Positions 11,139 to 14,144 of a DNA stretch of 14,144 nt are shown piece after piece. The stretch lies in contig JAMCRJ010000062.1 in the NCBI GenBank assembly GCA_023381645.1, positions 1 to 14,144 of the forward strand. Direction: 5' to 3'. Below the pieces are notes generated by a model that saw only the letters and a program-made list of their open reading frames with translations, was not told the DNA's origin and did not search any database. A program made the position numbers and the translations under genes. Origin of the DNA: Gammaproteobacteria bacterium. GTDB lineage: Bacteria > Pseudomonadota > Gammaproteobacteria > Acidithiobacillales > Acidithiobacillaceae. The first letter of the stretch is position 1, and the number at the start of each line of letters is the position of its first letter.

Positions 11139-11660
11139 TTAAGCAGCGCGCTGATCGCGAACTGCCGCCAAGGTCCTGACGAAACGGCTCGGGACCTCGT
11201 TAAGGGTGCGAACAAAGCCGGCAACCGGGGCCTGCATGGTACCGAGCAATTTGGCCAGCAATTCTTCGCGTGAGGGCATTTTGCTCAATTGCGCGATTGC
11301 CGCCGCATCGATCTGCTTACCGCTGAGCACACCACCGGTAATGACCAGTTTTTCGAAACGCTTTGCATGGTCGGTGAAGAGCTTCGCCAGGGCAACAGGG
11401 TCTTCTGCTGCCGCGAATACCAGAGGACCTTTCAGCAGATGGTCCATCACCGCGAATGGCGTTCCCGCGAGGGCGCGCTTCAACAGCGTGTTCTTCACAA
11501 CCTGCACATGCACCGACTGCTTTTGTGCTTCTGCCCGGAAAACCGTCATCTGTGCCACCGTCAAACCGCGATACTCCGCTACCACTGTGGCTTGCGCCCC
11601 AGTGAGTCTGGCCTGCAAGGTGGCAACGACCTGTTCCTTTTCTGCGAGTTTGAGACTCAC
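11139..11660 (-). CDS. rplJ: 50S ribosomal protein L10
   Basis: L10 anchors L7/L12 dimers to the 23S rRNA at the stalk base. In E. coli the L10-L12 complex also represses its own operon at the mRNA leader. The 173 residues have the family pattern: [17 protein letters not shown] (about 27-43), [15 protein letters not shown], and a C-terminal helix for L7/L12 binding. The start is GTG at 11660; no ATG is available in a sensible position, and the nine-base ribosome site AGGAGGTGA (11668-11676) lies 7 nt upstream. It follows the L10 leader and precedes rplL. Confidence 0.97.
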   Translation of the reverse strand: MSLKLAEKEQVVATLQARLTGAQATVVAEYRGLTVAQMTVFRAEAQKQSVHVQVVKNTLLKRALAGTPFAVMDHLLKGPLVFAAAEDPVALAKLFTDHAKRFEKLVITGGVLSGKQIDAAAIAQLSKMPSREELLAKLLGTMQAPVAGFVRTLNEVPSRFVRTLAAVRDQRAA

Positions 11661-11667
11661 GTGAATG

Positions 11668-11676
11668 TCACCTCCT
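11668..11676 (-). promoter_or_regulatory. Extended ribosome binding site of rplJ
   Basis: AGGAGGTGA is complementary over nine bases to the usual 3' end of 16S rRNA and stands 7 nt before the GTG start. It is the longest match among the ribosome sites I examined here and supports the non-ATG start. It lies 10 nt after the last leader hairpin, so leader folding may affect its access. Confidence 0.85.
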
Positions 11677-11680
11677 ATCT

Positions 11681-11760
11681 AACCGAGGCGGCCAGAAGAT
11701 CTGGCGCGCCGTCGCCTACGCAGGGAAAATCATTAAGGCTTACGCCCCCTGCGGTCTTTG
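11681..11760 (-). promoter_or_regulatory. L10 leader (ribosomal protein autoregulation element)
   Basis: The RNA upstream of rplJ resembles the L10 leader family. GCAGGG pairs with a later CCCTGC, enclosing GGC-GTAA-GCC. The junction CCCTGCGTAGGCGACGG resembles the CCTGCGTAGACGG of the E. coli leader as I recall it. A second arm follows: GGCG, a bulged C, GCCAGA, loop TCT, TCTGGC, CGCC (11687-11710). A short GACC/GGTT helix may close the junction. The expected ligand is the L10-L12 complex, which would limit translation of rplJ and rplL. Pairings are seen; the family assignment rests on recalled motifs. Confidence 0.72.
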
Positions 11761-11803
11761 TACGCCGGCTTACGCCGACCTTCCCGCCCGGAAGCGGAAA
11801 TCT

Positions 11804-12496
11804 TTAGCCGAGACCACTCAGATCCACGGCAACGCCAGGGCCCATGGTCGGAGAGAGGTTCACCTTACGGATATATATACCTTTACTGGTAGCCGGTTTG
11901 GCCTTACGCAAGCTGTCAATCAGCACCAGCAGGTTTTCCTGCAACGCCTTCACCTCAAAGGAAGACTTGCCGATGGTACTGTGCACGATACCGCCCTTGT
12001 CGGCGCGATAACGCACCTGTCCACCCTTGGCATTGATTACGGCAGTACGAACATCAGCAGTCACCGTCCCGACTTTGGGGTTCGGCATCAAACCACGGGG
12101 ACCCAGTATGGGACCCAGGGTGCCCACCACGCGCATGGCATCCGGCGTAGCAATGACCACGTCAAAGTCTATCTGCCCAGCCTTCACCAACTCCGCAAGA
12201 TCCTCCATGCCGACAACATCGGCACCAGCATCACGCGCCTCGGTCGCTTTATCGGCGGTGGCGAAAACGGCCACCCGCATTTGCTTGCCAGTACCATTGG
12301 GAAGGACTACGGCGCCACGTACTACCTGATCCGATTTGCGTGGATCAATACCTAGACCCACCGCTACATCCACCGACTCGTCGAACTTGGTCGTGGCCAT
12401 CTTCTTGACGAGTTCGAGGGCCTCCTCGATCGCGTAACGGTTATTCCGATCCACCATCGTCCTGAGGGCCAGTGTGCGCTTGGATTTCGTCGCCAT
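11804..12496 (-). CDS. rplA: 50S ribosomal protein L1
   Basis: L1 forms the mobile stalk beside the E site that handles leaving tRNA. In E. coli it also represses the L11 operon by binding its mRNA leader. The 230 residues show the two-domain L1 pattern: an N-terminal segment ([21 protein letters not shown]), the central domain with [19 protein letters not shown], and the C-terminal return to domain I with [21 protein letters not shown] at 12496 lies 3 nt after the rplK stop. Its ribosome site GGAGGG falls within the last codons of rplK (GTG GAG GGC TGA), so the two genes are probably translationally coupled. Confidence 0.98.
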   Translation of the reverse strand: MATKSKRTLALRTMVDRNNRYAIEEALELVKKMATTKFDESVDVAVGLGIDPRKSDQVVRGAVVLPNGTGKQMRVAVFATADKATEARDAGADVVGMEDLAELVKAGQIDFDVVIATPDAMRVVGTLGPILGPRGLMPNPKVGTVTADVRTAVINAKGGQVRYRADKGGIVHSTIGKSSFEVKALQENLLVLIDSLRKAKPATSKGIYIRKVNLSPTMGPGVAVDLSGLG

Positions 12497-12499
12497 ATC

Positions 12500-12928
12500 T
12501 CAGCCCTCCACCGTCAGGCCCATACTGCGGGCAGTCCCACGCACGCTGCGCTTTGCCGACTCAATATCCTGCGTATTGAGATCTGGCATTTTCGTTTTGG
12601 CGATATCTTCGATCTGCGCTTCCGAAACCTTACCAACCTTTACCGTATTGGGACGCCCGCTGCCCTTTGGCAGGCCCGCAGCCTTCATCAGCAGCACCGC
12701 TGCTGGTGGCGTTTTCACTTCGAAAGTGAAACTTTTATCTGCAAAAACAGTAATAACCACGGGTAACGGCAAACCTGGTTCAACACCCTGAGTCTGTGCA
12801 TTGAATGCCTTGCAGAACTCCATGATGTTCAATCCACGCTGACCCAAGGCCGGACCAATGGGTGGGCTTGGGTTGGCTTGCGCAGCCTTTACCTGCAGCT
12901 TGATATATCCTGTTATTTTCTTTGCCAT
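12500..12928 (-). CDS. rplK: 50S ribosomal protein L11
   Basis: L11 binds the GTPase-associated region of 23S rRNA and takes part in factor binding and RelA-dependent stringent signalling. The 142 residues equal the E. coli length and align along the whole protein. The proline-rich N-terminal segment [25 protein letters not shown] and the RNA-binding C-terminal domain with [14 protein letters not shown] and GTARSMGL are present. ATG at 12928 has AGGAG 8 nt upstream. It lies 54 nt after nusG and overlaps the rplA ribosome site at its end. Confidence 0.98.
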   Translation of the reverse strand: MAKKITGYIKLQVKAAQANPSPPIGPALGQRGLNIMEFCKAFNAQTQGVEPGLPLPVVITVFADKSFTFEVKTPPAAVLLMKAAGLPKGSGRPNTVKVGKVSEAQIEDIAKTKMPDLNTQDIESAKRSVRGTARSMGLTVEG

Positions 12929-12982
12929 AGCTTTAACTCCTGCGAGGTGCGAACGCCGTCAGGCTCCCTCTGTTGAAAACGA
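12929..12982 (-). promoter_or_regulatory. rplK leader; possible L1 binding site
   Basis: The 54-nt nusG-rplK gap contains GAGGGAGCCTGACGGCG followed by a UUCG-loop stem and then the rplK ribosome site. CCTG (12963-12960) can pair with CAGG (12942-12939), which overlaps the AGGAG ribosome site. In E. coli L1 represses rplK-rplA from this position. The GGGAG and TGACG pieces resemble L1-site elements as I remember them, but the match is loose. I see no clear promoter here. Confidence 0.35.
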
Positions 12983-13516
12983 TCAGGCCTTTTCGACCTG
13001 ACCAAAATCCAGCTCCACGGGCGTGGAACGACCGAAGATGGTCACCGAAACCCGCAGCTTGCTCTTCTCAAAATTCACTTCTTCGACAACCCCGTTGAAA
13101 TCCTTGAACGGGCCGTCTACGACACGCACCTGTTCTCCCGCATCAAAGCTGAATTTGGGACGCGGTTTTCCAACGCCTTCCTTGATACGGTCCATGATGG
13201 CGTTGGTCTCCGCATCACTCAGTGGATGTGGGCGTCCCACAGAACCCCCGACAAATCCGGTAACCCTTGGCGTACTTTTGACGAGGTGCCAGGTAACATC
13301 ATCCATTTCCATCTGCACCAGAACATAGCCGGGGTAGAACATCCGTTGCGAGTTCGTCTTCTGACCATTTCGCATTTCTACCACTTCTTCGACCGGAACA
13401 AGAATGTCACCAAACTTATCGGCGAGCCCTTCCCGACTGGCACGTTCGCGGATCTCAGCCTGCACTTTTTTCTCGAAGCCCGAGAACGCATGCACTACAT
13501 ACCAACGCATCGACAT
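12983..13516 (-). CDS. nusG: Transcription elongation/antitermination factor NusG
   Basis: NusG binds the clamp of elongating RNA polymerase through its NGN domain. Its KOW domain contacts ribosomal protein S10 or Rho. The 177 residues comprise the NGN domain (about 4-118, with [15 protein letters not shown] and MFYPGYVLV) and a KOW domain (about 125-177, [19 protein letters not shown], with F161 in [12 protein letters not shown] at the S10-contact position). ATG at 13516 is chosen over the ATG at 13510 because GGAGGAGT (13524-13531) lies 7 nt before the first. The start touches the secE stop (TAAATG) and the ribosome site is inside secE, implying coupled translation. Confidence 0.98.
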   Translation of the reverse strand: MSMRWYVVHAFSGFEKKVQAEIRERASREGLADKFGDILVPVEEVVEMRNGQKTNSQRMFYPGYVLVQMEMDDVTWHLVKSTPRVTGFVGGSVGRPHPLSDAETNAIMDRIKEGVGKPRPKFSFDAGEQVRVVDGPFKDFNGVVEEVNFEKSKLRVSVTIFGRSTPVELDFGQVEKA

Positions 13517-13867
13517 TTATGCGACTCCTCCGAGTAGCAGGCGCACGATCCCAAGGAGTGCCATATCCACCAACCAAAGGAAGATGGCAATTACCGCGAT
13601 CAAACCAATAATGATGGCCGTACTACGCAAGACCTCGGGACGCGTCGGCCAAACCACCTTCAGCAACTCCACGTATGCTTCCCGAAAAAAGACCAAGAGT
13701 GCCTTGCCGTTGTTGCTGGAAGCAAAAAGACTTACCGCAACCAACAGAGCCAAAATCAGCGCAGCACCAGGGTAATACGTACCGAGGCGGATGGGGATGA
13801 GGAAATAGGCGAACACCCCGAGGGCAGCAAATCCTGCCGCAAAATAGAGCTTCACTTTTTCCGACAT
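13517..13867 (-). CDS. secE: Protein translocase subunit SecE
   Basis: SecE clamps the SecY channel of the inner-membrane Sec translocon. The 116-residue product has three predicted membrane segments near 7-24, 33-50 and 83-112, the proteobacterial three-helix form. The conserved amphipathic stretch before the last helix, FFREAYVELLKVVWPTRPEVLRST (in part), is the family signature. ATG at 13867 (MSEKVKLYF) is preferred. A GTG at 13876 would add three residues, but its spacing from AAGG is only 4 nt. It follows tRNA-Trp by 22 nt with no promoter visible between, so it is probably transcribed with tuf and the tRNA. Confidence 0.93.
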   Translation of the reverse strand: MSEKVKLYFAAGFAALGVFAYFLIPIRLGTYYPGAALILALLVAVSLFASSNNGKALLVFFREAYVELLKVVWPTRPEVLRSTAIIIGLIAVIAIFLWLVDMALLGIVRLLLGGVA

Positions 13868-13889
13868 GAACACCACACCTTTTTAATAA

Positions 13890-13965
13890 TGGCAGGGCAG
13901 GAGGGGCTCGAACCCCCAACCTGCGGTTTTGGAGACCGCTGCTCTACCAATTGAGCTACTGCCCT
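13890..13965 (-). tRNA. trnW: tRNA-Trp (anticodon CCA)
   Basis: The minus strand folds as a full cloverleaf. The acceptor stem AGGGCAG/CTGCCCT, the D-arm GCTCAATTGGTAGAGC, the anticodon stem GCGGT/ACCGC with loop CTCCAAA, and the T-arm GGGGGTTCGAGCCCC are all seen. The anticodon CCA reads UGG. The discriminator base is G at 13893, and the terminal CCA (13892-13890) is encoded. It lies between tuf and secE, a frequent bacterial arrangement. Confidence 0.97.
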
Positions 13966-13975
13966 GCAGACGGCA

Positions 13976-13997
13976 AACGGCGGACAGTGCCGCCGTT
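13976..13997 (-). repeat. Hairpin between tuf and tRNA-Trp
   Basis: AACGGCGG and CCGCCGTT are perfect 8-bp arms around a 6-nt loop. The stem starts 20 nt after the tuf stop and ends 10 nt before the tRNA. Only TTT follows, so it could be a weak terminator, a 3' end stabiliser for tuf mRNA, or a processing signal for release of the tRNA. The stem is seen; the role is not determined. Confidence 0.55.
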
Positions 13998-14017
13998 CAA
14001 CACTACACCGTGAAAAC

Positions 14018-14144
14018 TTACTCGACCACCTTGGAGACGACGCCGGCGCCAACGGTACGGCCGCCTTCGCGTACCGCAAAACGCAGACCTTCCTCCATCG
14101 CAATCGGCGCAATCAACGCGACCTTGAACAATATATTGTCGCCC
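14018..14144 (-). CDS. tuf: Elongation factor Tu, C-terminal 41 residues
   Basis: EF-Tu delivers aminoacyl-tRNA to the ribosome. Only the end of domain III is in the window; the rest lies beyond the right edge. The visible part reads [20 protein letters not shown] followed by [21 protein letters not shown] and a TAA stop. This matches E. coli EF-Tu ([20 protein letters not shown], then [21 protein letters not shown]) closely after the first few residues. Its place before tRNA-Trp and secE corresponds to the E. coli tufB neighbourhood. Confidence 0.95.
   Translation of the reverse strand, partial: GDNILFKVALIAPIAMEEGLRFAVREGGRTVGAGVVSKVVE

Noticed and set aside
11752..11803. Promoter upstream of rplJ
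   Set aside because: TACAAA could be a -10, but the hexamer 17 nt upstream is GGGAAG, with no resemblance to TTGACA.
13966..14017. Promoter for tRNA-Trp and secE
   Set aside because: TTGAAC is present, but no AT-rich -10 occurs at a suitable distance; the spacing leads into the GC hairpin.

Overview
This window is one uninterrupted block of translation and transcription housekeeping genes, all read on the minus strand. In transcript order, from high to low coordinates, it runs: tuf (3' end only), tRNA-Trp, secE, nusG, rplK, rplA, rplJ, rplL, rpoB, rpoC, rpsL, rpsG, fusA (5' part only). The tuf, secE-nusG, L11, beta and str modules are therefore joined end to end. The protein sequences are proteobacterial: RpoB and RpoC follow Escherichia coli almost residue for residue through the active sites, and RpoC has the long insertion in the trigger loop typical of Proteobacteria. 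The moderately high GC content and joined order would suit an Acidithiobacillus-like or related beta/gammaproteobacterium. That placement is a guess from general resemblance, not from a search.

Region by region. 14018-14144 is the last 41 codons of EF-Tu. A short gap with a GC-rich hairpin leads to tRNA-Trp (anticodon CCA, encoded 3' CCA) at 13890-13965. secE and nusG (12983-13867) abut with no gap. rplK and rplA (11804-12928) are 3 nt apart. A 143-nt gap (11661-11803) carries an L10-type autoregulatory leader, followed by rplJ and rplL. A 123-nt gap (10600-10722) with a strong hairpin separates rplL from rpoB, the position of the classical attenuator. rpoB and rpoC (2323-10599) fill the middle. 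The 109-nt rpoC-rpsL gap (2214-2322) holds the clearest promoter in the window, TTGACA-17-TAGAAT, followed by a GC-rich discriminator; it should drive rpsL-rpsG-fusA. fusA runs off the left edge after 437 codons.

The products work together. EF-Tu, EF-G, tRNA-Trp and ribosomal proteins L1, L7/L12, L10, L11, S7 and S12 serve translation. RpoB and RpoC form the RNA polymerase active centre. NusG links polymerase to ribosome, and SecE belongs to the protein-export channel. Visible control elements are the L10 leader, a possible L1 site before rplK, the rplL-rpoB hairpin, the str promoter, and Shine-Dalgarno sites nested in the ends of upstream genes.

No non-coding stretch exceeds 143 nt. I see no insertion sequence, prophage, CRISPR array, defence gene or other accessory system, and no hairpin followed by a convincing U-tract. 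The plus-strand open frames are shadows of the real genes. I did not find a new biological system; the points worth a second look concern regulation and start codons.
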